Shown here: one piece after another, positions 1-9,656 of the stretch | Position numbering within the stretch: the first letter of the stretch is position 1 | Layout of the letters: each line of letters begins with the position of its first letter | From: Dryomyza anilis | Taxonomy: Eukaryota; Arthropoda; Insecta; Diptera; Dryomyzidae | Assembly: GCA_951804985.1 (NCBI GenBank) | Contig: OX638131.1 | Coordinates: 37,975,544 to 38,039,543 of the forward strand | DNA: 64,000 nucleotides | Direction of reading: 5' to 3' | Notes under the pieces: model-generated | Told to the model about the DNA's origin: nothing | Databases searched by the model: none | What the model saw: the letters and a program-made list of their open reading frames with translations, nothing else | Program-made: the position numbers and the translations under genes

Positions 1-50
1 TCTTGCAATATTTTAAGTTTTGTCATTGAAGCTGCAGTTATTTTTAATTT

Positions 51-596
51 ATTCCATTTTATCTATTTTAGTTGTATGAAATTTACCACGACCAGTTTTA
101 AAATCCATTTCTAATATTCAGACACTTTTCAGTACAGTTATCGGATAATATTGAGAATAATTAAGCGACAGCTTTTACTAAATTATTAGACAACTTTTAG
201 ATATTTTTGATTTTTTAAAAGACTTTTGTAAATTTAAAAGTTGATGTTGGCCGATCGAAAAACATTTCACTAGTTATGTGTTTTTGCTCATATTTTGTAT
301 ATTGGGTCAGGAAAAAAAGTCCGAGTGGAAATTGGTTAAGGTGAGCCTTATTTTGCATTCGTCCCTGGCCAGTATACGATAAGGCATCCCTACCAGAGGC
401 CACCTGAAATGATAGTGATCTGGGTCGATTAGGGTAATTTTAAATCCACGTAAGGTAAACGGATTCAAACTTTATAAAAAATACTGATCTAAAGGCTACA
501 TCATGAAACCTGATGTGACAATTATGAAAAAACCTGAATATTCCATTTTATCTATTTTAGTTGCATGGAAGATACCACGCCCACTTTTAAATTCAA
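51..596. repeat. Pair of dispersed-repeat relics
   Basis: A block at 51-107 (attccattttatctatttta..., then ttaccacgaccagttttaaa) recurs in diverged form at 540-596 (then taccacgcccacttttaaa). The same 'ccacgcccac' vocabulary returns at 14990-15400. The sequence between and around the copies is AT-rich, with no convincing gene. I read these as old transposon-derived fragments but cannot name the family. Confidence 0.45.
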
Positions 597-1620
597 TTTG
601 TAAAAGTTTATTATGTAATTTTCATAAAAAATCTGTCATTTATTTACATATTTCACTAAAAATAACACAATTTGATACTCTCTGCCCCACTGTGCATCGT
701 CGTAGTCGGTAAAAAACGAGGCGGAAACCATTTTTTACCAATATCTCTAAAAAGCTGCCTACAAAAAACCAAAAACTAAATAATAAATTTATTTTTACTT
801 AGCTGCCTGCCTGCAAGACAGACGCTATGTTTGTTGAAATGGCTTAAATTGAGTTTCTTATCAAATGTTGCTGCTGCTCCTGATAAGATAAACATTTAGA
901 ACACGTACAAAGTAACAGAAATTGACTTTAAATACTTTGAGGTTTCACACAAATCCTAGGAGGTTTGTTTGCATAATTGCACGAATGTTATTCAATATAG
1001 AATATATATATAAGAACAATGAATGCATTTTTTTACTCACCAATAGATGCGAGATACGTGCGTCCTTAATATATTTCAAATGTGCTGCTACTAACTAAAG
1101 TATCTACTAAGTATCTTTAGTGTTTTGTCGGTATCTTGGATTCTGTTTTATTTTTAGTGTCTTTGTTTCTTTCACTGCAACTTGTTATTCATACAGATTC
1201 TTCTGCACTTTTCTTGCCTGCTATTTTTTTGTTTTTTCTTTTCTTTGTTTTTACAAAAATCACGTTTTATATGCTGTCACGTTCGTTCACGCGTCACGTC
1301 AGCCTCTTGCTTATTTCAGTTTTCTTTTTATTATTTTATTTTTATCAGCCCTTTCGATTTCAATGCAATTTTAATTCTTCAGATAACGTTTTGATATCTA
1401 AGGTCGTCAGTTAGTGCACTGGAATTCTAAGAGAGAAAAAATTGGATTAATTACTGGATTTACCATATGTTTTGAATTTAACAAAAAAAGGTCAATTGTA
1501 ATTAAATCTAAATGTTCTTGACATTAACATAGATTTTTAATTTTCAATTTCTTTATTTTGAATTTTAATCATTCAGATAACGTTTTAAAAAATTGTTTTT
1601 AAAAATTTTAAAAAACATCA
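597..1620. other. AT-rich intergenic stretch, no gene seen
   Basis: Short overlapping frames at 1120-1414 translate to low-complexity Phe/Leu/Ser-rich strings from a T-rich stretch, and nothing resembles a known protein. I see no RNA gene or clear transposon end here. Confidence 0.5.
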
Positions 1621-2540
1621 CAGTCAAAAATCTAGGCGGCCAGGAAGATGCTTCGGACGTGTCGCTTCCTTCCAAGAAACATGCAAACCATTATTGATTA
1701 CATTTTACATTTGTGGCTCTGATTCCCAAAAATAAACATGGTGGATAAATATTATGGCAGTCCAGCGAGGAGAGGAATAGTCACTATAGGAATCTTGAAT
1801 GTTCGCGTAGCCGCAGAAAGTAGTGCCGCAGCCGATCGTAAATGAAACCCAATCAATTCATATCTGTTTCTTGTTCAAGTCGAACCACATTTTTTAATCA
1901 GCAACAGCAGCCAGCCCTTGCAGAGTTCCGCGAACCCTAGCGAAAGAAGTGATGCATTGTCACATGCAATGCCCCGTCCCCGCGACTGCAATTGGCGATG
2001 GAATTAGGCAATTTATAAAATTTGTAGAGAATCCTGTGATGAGACAAACAGACGATCGATGAGACAAACAGACGTTCTTTTAAACCATCAGAATCGACAC
2101 CAGCTCCCGTCGCATTACTGGACATATCAAAGGCAATGCAAAACAAAGTCTAGTTCATTTCGGCTTTCTTCCTGCACAACAAATTTTAAAAATCGTCAAG
2201 AGTCAAAAATCTAGGTGGCCAAACATGCTTCAGACGGACGTGTCGCAGATAAGTTGCTTCCTTCCAGGAAACCAGCCATTTTAAATTCATTTGTGGCGCT
2301 AATTCGACCAAACACCAAAAGCGAATTCTGTTTCAGTTGTTGTTTTTGTTGTCGACTATTTGTCGTCCGCGTTGCCATCAGTCAAACCTTCCCGTTGAAC
2401 AAAATTTTTTAACTGAATTTTTTTTTTTCGAGTGACGTTTGGCGAACTTGCAGAATTCCTCGAGCCCTTTTGAAATTAAGCAGACAGCAGCCAGCCTTTG
2501 GAGAATTCCGCGGACCCTTGCAGAATTCCGCGGGCCCCAA
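1621..2540 (+). repeat. Two direct copies of an unnamed repeat
   Basis: The block 1621-1726 (agtcaaaaatctaggcggcc ... ttccttccaagaaac ... atttgtggctct) recurs at 2201-2306 with substitutions and small indels. Each copy is followed some 200 bp on by a GC-richer motif, cagccagccctt-gcagagttccgcg (about 1909-1940) and cagccagcctttggagaattccgcg (about 2485-2515). The second motif is itself repeated at 2519-2535. A 17-mer tandem duplication (gatgagacaaacagacg) lies at 2039-2076. This looks like two copies of one mobile or satellite-like relic. Confidence 0.55.
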
Positions 2541-2551
2541 GAGAGATTTTT

Positions 2552-2607
2552 TTTTTTTGCATATTTGAGTGACTCGCTCTTTCTTTTGCATGTGTGAGTG
2601 ACGAGTG
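2552..2607 (+). repeat. Short tandem duplication
   Basis: Two diverged copies of a unit of about 25 bp: tttgcatatttgagtgactcg followed by ttttgcatgtgtgagtgacgag. Confidence 0.4.
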
Positions 2608-3011
2608 GTATAATTAGGGTTGTCGTTTGCCCATGTTAAAAAAGTATTAGATATTCTGTCATGTTCCTATATACGAAATCGAATTGATTTGAAATTTGAT
2701 ATTTGCTGTTCTAGAATTCTATTTTCAATTTTAAAAAAATTCAGTTCTTTCAAGCTCTATGAACTGAATTCCATTCGATTTTCGATGTTAAGTACTTGAA
2801 ATTTTATCGAAAGTAAAATTCAGAACATACCCGATCGAACTAAAAATATAAAATTAATTTTAAAATATTTATTTAATGTAACGTTTTTTGAATTTTATAT
2901 TGTTATTTTATGAATATGTTTCTCCTCAAATTTCTAAATTTTACAAACTTTTGAAAGATTTCAAAATTTTGTGATTTTTTCTTTGAAACTTTTGAGTTTT
3001 ATTTGTATGTA

Positions 3012-3197
3012 CACTCAGAAAACAATTTCCTTATATCAAAGAAAATTTACTTGAAATAACGTCAAGTTCAATTTTACTTATTTTAAGGACGGCTTTTCCT
3101 TAATTGTAGTAAAATCTCCACATTATAAGTAAAATTTTCCTAAGGATTTCCTATTTCAAGTAAATTTTCCTTATTATGAGGAATCTATTTCTGAGTG
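3012..3197. mobile_element. 186-bp MITE with CACTCAGAAA ends, flanked by TA
   Basis: The ends are CACTCAGAAA and TTTCTGAGTG, and the inverted similarity runs inward for nearly 50 bp, with ...aaaatttacttgaaata on both arms. A TA dinucleotide flanks both sides (3010-3011, 3198-3199), which fits a Tc1/mariner-type TA target. The element has no coding capacity. Similar ends (CACTTAGAA and CACACCCAGAA) bound the element at 17593-18481. Confidence 0.65.
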
Positions 3198-3357
3198 TAT
3201 AAAGCCGTAAACAAAGCAATGATTATGTTTTCAAATAGTTTTCAAAAAAAAAAAGTAAATGCCGCTTAAATTTTTATAGAATTCGTATTTATCTTTACCA
3301 AAATGTGATTTTTTATATAATTTTTTTTTTTCAAACGATTATAAGTAAAATATATTT

Positions 3358-3361
<4 letters not shown>

Positions 3362-3426
<65 letters not shown>
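3362..3426. repeat. (TA)n microsatellite
   Basis: About 32 uninterrupted AT dinucleotides. This is a simple repeat and is likely to vary in length between individuals. Confidence 0.95.
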
Positions 3427-3429
<3 letters not shown>

Positions 3430-3643
3430 TATTCTATTAATTTCAATACGGTAAATTTCTATGAAATAACTCTGTTTTATTATTGATATCGATCAAACCC
3501 CCTAATCATGAATCTTTTATTATTCTGTGACTATGATTCGTTTCCAGTCCCCTCTGTATTTGAAACGTTTTATTCGTTCCTTGAATCGAGCACTTACTCA
3601 ATATTATTATCCACTTTACTTTGCTGTATGATTTAGATTTTAG

Positions 3644-4063
3644 CATGGTTGAAGTATATACAGGTTAAATCATCTTTCATAATTCAAGCGCCATTTACTT
3701 TTTTTTTAAGTCTCAACATTTGTTTACGAACAATTTAAAACGAAACATCAATGCTTTGTTTACAAGTTTACAAATTAACAAAAACTCAAAATTTTAAAAT
3801 CAACAAATCTCAACATTTAAATAAGTTTAATGTTTTGTATGACTTCAACATGAACCGCAGTGTATTATAACAGTGAAATAGTTAATTTGTGCAGTGAAAT
3901 TTGATTTAAATAGTGAAAATTAAGTGGAAAAATCATAACCCTAAAATAAATTTTAAAATGACAATTAATTGTTTTATTTTCAATATTTTTTTCTTGACAT
4001 TCTCAACATTCTGTATGCCAACAATCTGTCTAGATGAACTAACCTGTATATACTTCAACCATG
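3644..4063. mobile_element. 420-bp P-element-like MITE with perfect 8-bp TSD
   Basis: Perfect 24-bp terminal inverted repeats (3644-3667 and 4040-4063) begin CATGGTTGAAGTATATACAG. They are flanked by identical 8-bp direct repeats GATTTTAG at 3636-3643 and 4064-4071. An 8-bp duplication together with a CATG start is typical of the P superfamily; hAT elements also make 8-bp duplications but usually start CAG or TAG. The interior is AT-rich and codes for nothing, so the element is non-autonomous. The perfect ends and duplication suggest a fairly recent insertion. Confidence 0.8.
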
Positions 4064-4107
4064 GATTTTAGGAACATAAAACTCGCAAATCGAAAGTACT
4101 CACCCGA

Positions 4108-4148
4108 GTAACACAAAGTAACACAAGTAACACAAAGTAACACAAAGT
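4108..4148 (+). repeat. Short tandem repeat of gtaacacaaa
   Basis: About four copies of a 9-10 bp unit (gtaacacaaa, with one copy one base shorter). Confidence 0.6.
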
Positions 4149-7100
4149 TCATCACGAATTATAGATATTTTCGTTAGTATGGCAGTATATACGTAACGAA
4201 ATTTAAATGGAAAAATGTAGAGAATTCCTTGTCCCATTACACAGATTTTCTATATATCTATTCTCAATTTTTTTTTAAGTTAGTCAAGAATTTTTCGATT
4301 TTCAATACAGATTTCTACATAGATCCAGAATAAGTTTTGAAATGTGTTACTTGGGCAAAATTCTAGTCACACGATACTCAACCGATTTTGAAGGGAATTT
4401 GAGAGAAGTTTTGGGTGAATGGTGTTTTGAAATGTATATGACTTATTTATTCTCTTTTTAATTCCGTTATCCATTTTTCGATATATTCTATCAAATTTGA
4501 AATATTCAGCATCGACTTTGCTTCAAATCGCAAATTTGCTACTATTTTAACACAAATGCAAATCTATTTTGTCGTTTTTCTCGAAATCGACTCAATGGCG
4601 TTTGAGCCAAATAAATTCTCAGGTGACGAAATAAAAACACAAATGGGACATTTTGCTAATCCAGAATTACAATTAATTTTAAATTTTTTCTATCGAATTT
4701 AGAACGAATTTACTTTCGAACCCAATTCTACTGGATCGAAAGTAAATTAAGCATTAAGTACGATAACCTTTAAACCTTTTTATGACCAGTATAGAGCAAA
4801 AAAAAGTTTTTTATTATAAAAATTTCAATTATGCCATATATTGTTTTATAATCGACTTCAATTTTACTTAAATAAATCATGAAAAAAACTAGGAAGTTTG
4901 TTATTTTCAAAAGAATTAATGCATATTATACTTATTTAACATATTGAAAATTTATTGTTTAAAGTAGATATTCAAATATTGCTTACACCATAATCGAAAT
5001 AATACAAAATTGAAGGTATGGTAAGTATATATACCATGGTATAGGAGACAGAAAATTTCACACTCATCGAACTAATTTTTACTAATTTGAGCTAGTTTGT
5101 TGCATAAAATAGCTAATATCGCTGATTTAACAGAATTAGATCTAATTTTTAACCCCGTTTGCACATTTGAAACAAACTAATTATGTTATTGAGAACATAA
5201 CACAACTCATAGTTGTCCAGCCGAAGAAAATATAAAATAGAGTTATTATTTACAAAAAATGTAAATATTTTAAGAATAACTATTACTGATAAATATAAAA
5301 TAAGTATTCAATATTACCAATAACTAAAGTCTCAATAAAACTATACTTTTTACCTATAGTTGGTTACATATTTTATGATTGATCGTTGCTATAGAAGTAA
5401 AACTAAACCATTAAATTTAAGTGGTTTGAAAAAACATGTTATCTATGATATGATAAAAAGTTATATTCATTCACTTCTAAAAGACTTTATTTAAACCATT
5501 GCAGACACTACATAAATTCATTTATGATTTATAAACATTGACAAACTCTTTTAGTTTAACAGGTCTATTCGGCCCTATACAAATACAATTCTTGCGCAAT
5601 GCAGTTCTACTACTTTTGAGTACGCGGATTTATTATTTTATTTTTCAGCTCCATTTCGCAAAAGTGTTGGTGTGAGTGTGATTTTTTTGTACACATTTCT
5701 ATAATGCTTGAAAAAAAGTGGAGGAATTTTCGGCCCGTTTTAATTTTGTTGCTAATTTTTTTTCTTCTTCATTTGATAAGAGTTTCATATGTTGACTTTG
5801 GCACACAATTCCATAGAAAAAATTCAATTAACATGGCTTACAAAAAAGAAGAGTGTGAATTAATGACACCAAAATAGTCTATAAAAATTGTTTATTTTTT
5901 ATGAAAACAAATTTATTTATTTGAGACAATTTTGCTTACTTTATAACGGAATTCACTAGTGTTTTTTTTTTCACTTTTATACAATCTCAACTAGATTTCC
6001 TGTTGAAAGTTGCACTCGGCATAAAAAAATCGATTTTTAACCTACTTTATTTTTTGTTGATCAAATAAAGTGGATTTCTCAACGGAAAATACAATTCAGG
6101 TAGTCACTAAACACACTTTTGTCTTTTTATATGTATGATTTTGTATTAAGCGAATTATTTAAGATTTATTTTTTAACTATTTTTACCGATTAACACAAAG
6201 ATCAAATTGAACTACAATTGAACGACGACGTCGCGCATTCCGACAGAGATTATAGACTGAAAAACTGGCCGCTCAGATTGTGGGTTTTCAGTTTTCTGTC
6301 AGCATGTGACTCACAAATACCAATGTCAAAATAGTAGTAGAAACTATTGCAAGAAAATTTTCAAATTTTATTGTTTTAAATAAATTGACGAAAATATATA
6401 GATTTTCGTTTAATTGTAAAATATTTAAATATTTGAATAGGGAAATTTTATATATATTTAACATTAACAATATATAAAATATAAATTATTCAAAATTAAT
6501 GATAAGGTATTAGTTGTATGCACTGCAACACTTTAGTAGCAGATGTTGCTCACTCTCTGGAGTACTCTCGCATTCTCACATGTTGCGCTCTCACGCTCTT
6601 CGATGTGTCATTTTTTGTGTACGTGAGAAATTGTTTTCAAATTTAATTCTGTGCTTCTCAAACTTACAAGTAATTCACAATAGTACCTAGTATTCACAAT
6701 AGTGTTATGTTATTAGAAAAATTGTTTAAAAAATTCTATTAAAATTCCAATGTCTTAAAAATATCAATACTTTCCATAATATTAAAAAAATTCCATACCT
6801 AACTTTTTAGTAGGTGTCCACCGTGATATCAGTCCGAAGTATTTATTATTTAAGTTGGAATCGTCTTTGCTTACTAAAATACGAAATTTTAAAATATGTC
6901 TTTAACATCGTCGGTGATACTACAAAACCGCCTATCTACATTTTCGAATACCTCTTACAAAATGAATTTTACAGAAGAAACAACACTATTTTGAGTCTCA
7001 CTTCTGAACTTATTTCATACAAAATTAAGTATGTCATAAAATATAATGGCATTTATCTAATTTATTCGATCAACATATCATTAAAAATCCGATAAAACAC

Positions 7101-7442
7101 AAAATTAGACGCAATTTTCACAGGCGGTTTTGCAGTATCATTGACGAATTATTAAAAGTCATCTTTAATAAAAAAAATTACGCTGAATTATATGCAATCG
7201 AAAGGAATTGCATGATAAATTGATACGCATGGATTAAAGCATTTATCGATGATTTTTTTTTAAACTACTTATAAAAAAATGGAATAAAATTAACATCCAA
7301 ACCGATAAAAATATCTTTTTAGTTGTTAAAAACTGAATTTTATAAAAATATACCAATTTATAATTCAATAAAAATTATTTTTTTCAGGATATCTGTGAAA
7401 TATGGACAAAAACTAATATTAACATTAAGTCCAAAACGTTTA
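4149..7442. other. AT-rich intergenic DNA, no gene seen
   Basis: I find no plausible coding frame, RNA gene or intact transposon in these 3.3 kb. A 14-bp palindrome (tataccatggtata) sits at 5030-5043. Near 6256-6273 'gactgaaaaactggcc' resembles the end of the foldback element at 12209-12933, but I could not find a matching left end. A GC-richer CTCTC-containing stretch lies at 6545-6605. The frames at 6288-6470 and 6814-7095 are chance openings in AT-rich DNA. Confidence 0.5.
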
Positions 7443-7450
7443 CTTGAAAC

Positions 7451-8235
7451 TTGAGATGGACGCGTGTCTGATTTTGATGGCACGAACACGCCGATAGGTG
7501 ACACGCACGAGCACGAGCCCGACGACTAAATTTAAAGGCACGCATGAGAAGCACGATAAAACACGGGATATAGAAGGACACGAGGAAGAACGGAAAAACA
7601 CAAAAAAAAGCACGGAATCACTTGAAAAACTAGGCACAACGTGAAATATAATACTATATACATGGACTAAAACCCTTTAGAATATCGGTTCCGGTTCCTA
7701 GATTTTTAAAATAGCGGTTCCGATTCCCAGAGAGGGAATAAAACCCTTGGAATATCGATGTCGCGGTTCTCGTTCCAAGATTTAAAAATAGCGGTTCCGA
7801 TTCCGGTTTCAAGCAACAAAAAAAATATATGGGTTTCGATTCAGGTTCCACACATTTTTTTAAATTGGTTCTGATTTTAACGGCCCCCTTATTATAAATA
7901 ATTCAAAAATTAACTTTGGTGCTGTTTTATTCTCAGAATCGGAACCTCTTCGGAATCTGAACCTGTCGGGAACCGGAAAGCACCGGATTCGGAACCGTTA
8001 TTAAAAAATCTATGGAACAAACATTGTTATTCCAATGTTTGTTAAAATACCACGAATTTTTTATTGTTTGATGCTGGAAGTAAAGGGTTTTTTTAAAAAT
8101 TGGAGTAGAACCTAATTAAAACTCTTTAATGGTCGCGTGCCTGCTTTTAGATACACGGGCACGACGACAACTAGCACGCACGAACTCAAATTTTTGGACG
8201 TGACACGAAAAAAGCACGGCATGTGCCCATCGCTA
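7451..8235. mobile_element. 785-bp hAT-like element with perfect 8-bp TSD
   Basis: Identical 8-bp direct repeats CTTGAAAC flank the element (7443-7450 and 8236-8243). The ends are imperfect inverted repeats: TTGAGATGGACGCGTG on the left and, read inward from the right, TAGCGATGGGCACATG. Both the 8-bp duplication and the 'GATGGGCA' end fit hAT. The interior has GC-rich 'cacgagcacgag' sequence near both ends and a ggttccg/ggaaccg-rich central part. There is no transposase frame, so the element is non-autonomous. Confidence 0.75.
7672..8008. repeat. ggttccg / ggaaccg-rich repeat region
   Basis: Several degenerate copies of ggttccgattcc lie on the left half and of ggaaccgga on the right, so the two halves are loosely inverted. 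A unit (aaacccttggaatatcg) repeats at 7670 and 7741. The whole block lies inside the hAT-like element and is either its own subterminal repeats or a nested insertion. Confidence 0.5.
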
Positions 8236-8352
8236 CTTGAAACCGATAAACGACAACGGATTTGTGATGAATTTAAACCTTAAACAGAAAAGAAACCCGT
8301 ACCTTAATTCATCATTATTCTTTCAATAAGCTATGCTCGGCTTGATTCTTAA

Positions 8353-8504
8353 GCTCGAATCACACGATTGAATAAACAGTCAACTTTTGAATCAATTTTC
8401 AAAACAATTTAAATATCAATCGTGCCTTATTTTCCATACAAAATTTGGGCAATCACACGATTGAATTCAAAAGTTGACTGTTTATTCAATCGTGTGATTC
8501 GGGC
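8353..8504. mobile_element. 152-bp MITE with 40-bp inverted repeats
   Basis: The arms at 8353-8392 and 8465-8504 are inverted copies that differ at one position of 40 (gctcgaatc versus gcccgaatc at the outer end). TTAA precedes the left arm (8349-8352) and TTTA follows the right arm (8505-8508), consistent with a decayed TTAA target as in piggyBac-type MITEs. The spacer also holds a partial third copy (caatcacacgattgaa). It could fold into a long hairpin if transcribed. Confidence 0.7.
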
Positions 8505-8855
8505 TTTACTCTTTTTTATTTAAATAATGAAATTATCATAAAATATTCCAATTTCATTTCTATACTTTTTGAAATATTGAAATCTGATAATAAATTCCCA
8601 ATTTAATTAAACAAACTCGTCGGTCATTTCTCGGCTTATCTGTATTGTACAAACCCACGATTTTTTAATTGTATTTCCGAGAAAACTCGATGATGTGGCA
8701 TTTTTCAGAAATATATCGATCATATTTCCCGCAAATGCACAGCTAAATGGAATATCTTGTGAAGTGTTTAGCAGTTTATAAAATTGGATGGCATTTTAAT
8801 AGCAGATTCACGCCATATTTTGGGAATGGGCAGAGAACAGACAGCTTTTGCTACA

Positions 8856-8939
8856 AACTCCGCCTTTGGCTGTTTGAAAATTTGGCATTTGGTTCAGAAA
8901 CATTTTCTCGACATATTTCAAACAGACAAAGGCGGAGTT
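8856..8939. repeat. 84-nt hairpin with 24-bp stem
   Basis: aactccgcctttggctgttt at 8856 onward pairs with the inverted copy ending at 8939, 23 of 24 positions, around a 36-nt loop. Its size and stem quality are compatible either with a miniature foldback transposon remnant or with a pre-microRNA-like hairpin. The sequence alone does not separate these. Confidence 0.6.
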
Positions 8940-9430
8940 GAATGTTTTATCATTGTGTCCGTATTTTTTCATCCGAATTTGCTCGTTGTTGTTGAAACTG
9001 TAATTAAATGTATAGAATACTTATCCACTTTTTCAGTTTCTTGCGTTTGGGAGATGTCATTTCAATTCAATGTTGAAATTGCCGATTTGTGTACCAAAAC
9101 GCGAACTTCGAAGTTAATTTCACATCCAACAAAGCATTTTTAGGGTTCTATAAAGAGTTTTGCATTGTCAGTCTAATATGTAGATAAGCAAATGATTTTG
9201 ATCAAAAATTACGAAAACTCAAAATCGGCTCAAAATTTGTAGCACATTACACCGTAAGGAGCAATCGAATGTAGTTACCTTTTTCATATTACGACCAACT
9301 TACATAAAAGATACTTTGAAATAACTTAAAATATTATCATGTGCTCATTAATGACATCCAAAGTACTGTGAACCTCGATACCGATATACCATACAAGAAA
9401 TATATAAATGTACAAATTTATAGAAAGTCT

Positions 9431-9436
9431 TTTAAT
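9431..9436 (-). terminator. Candidate polyadenylation signal of Mtp
   Basis: ATTAAA on the minus strand, 75 nt beyond the Mtp stop codon. It is the common variant of AATAAA. I saw no canonical AATAAA closer to the stop. Confidence 0.4.
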
Positions 9437-9511
9437 TTACAATTTGTTCATTACAAAAATATCCTTAAAGGTAGTGTATAAAAATAGAGATTTTTCATTT
9501 TGATTCTTAAT

Positions 9512-9656
9512 CTACGAGAATATTGTGTTGCACATTTCGTTGTTTTTCTGGTTCAATGCTAGAGTTCTGCCGGGCGATTTATGCAAGACCTTGCTGTGCA
9601 CCTTTTTCATGTAGGGTTTGGCTGCACTGAGTGTAACAGATCTAGTATTTGAATGA
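9512..9656 (-). CDS. Mtp: Mtp coding exon 7 (C terminus and stop)
   Basis: The exon codes residues 839-886 and ends in TAG at 9514-9512. The tail is basic (SAAKPYMKKVHSKVLHKSPG) and ends EMCNTIFS, with no KDEL-like signal. I chose the acceptor at 9658-9657 because it follows a clean pyrimidine tract (ttcttcttttag). A second in-frame AG at 9643-9642 would remove five residues (HSNTR). The reading frame downstream is the same either way. Confidence 0.82.

Larger units (their letters stand above)
8505..9511. other. Intergenic DNA downstream of Mtp
   Basis: Apart from the hairpin at 8856-8939 and the candidate poly(A) signal of Mtp, I see no gene. The frame at 8784-9143 runs through the hairpin and has no recognisable domain. 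Confidence 0.45.

Noticed and set aside
1120..1414. Hydrophobic small frames
   Set aside because: They overlap in all three frames of a T-rich stretch, which is typical of composition rather than coding.
5580..6273. Second copy of the GGGCCAGTTTTTCAG foldback element
   Set aside because: Only a right-end-like sequence at 6256-6273 is visible; no inverted left end was found.
8784..9143. 119-codon plus-strand frame
   Set aside because: It runs through the inverted-repeat hairpin, has no recognisable domain and no splice or promoter context.
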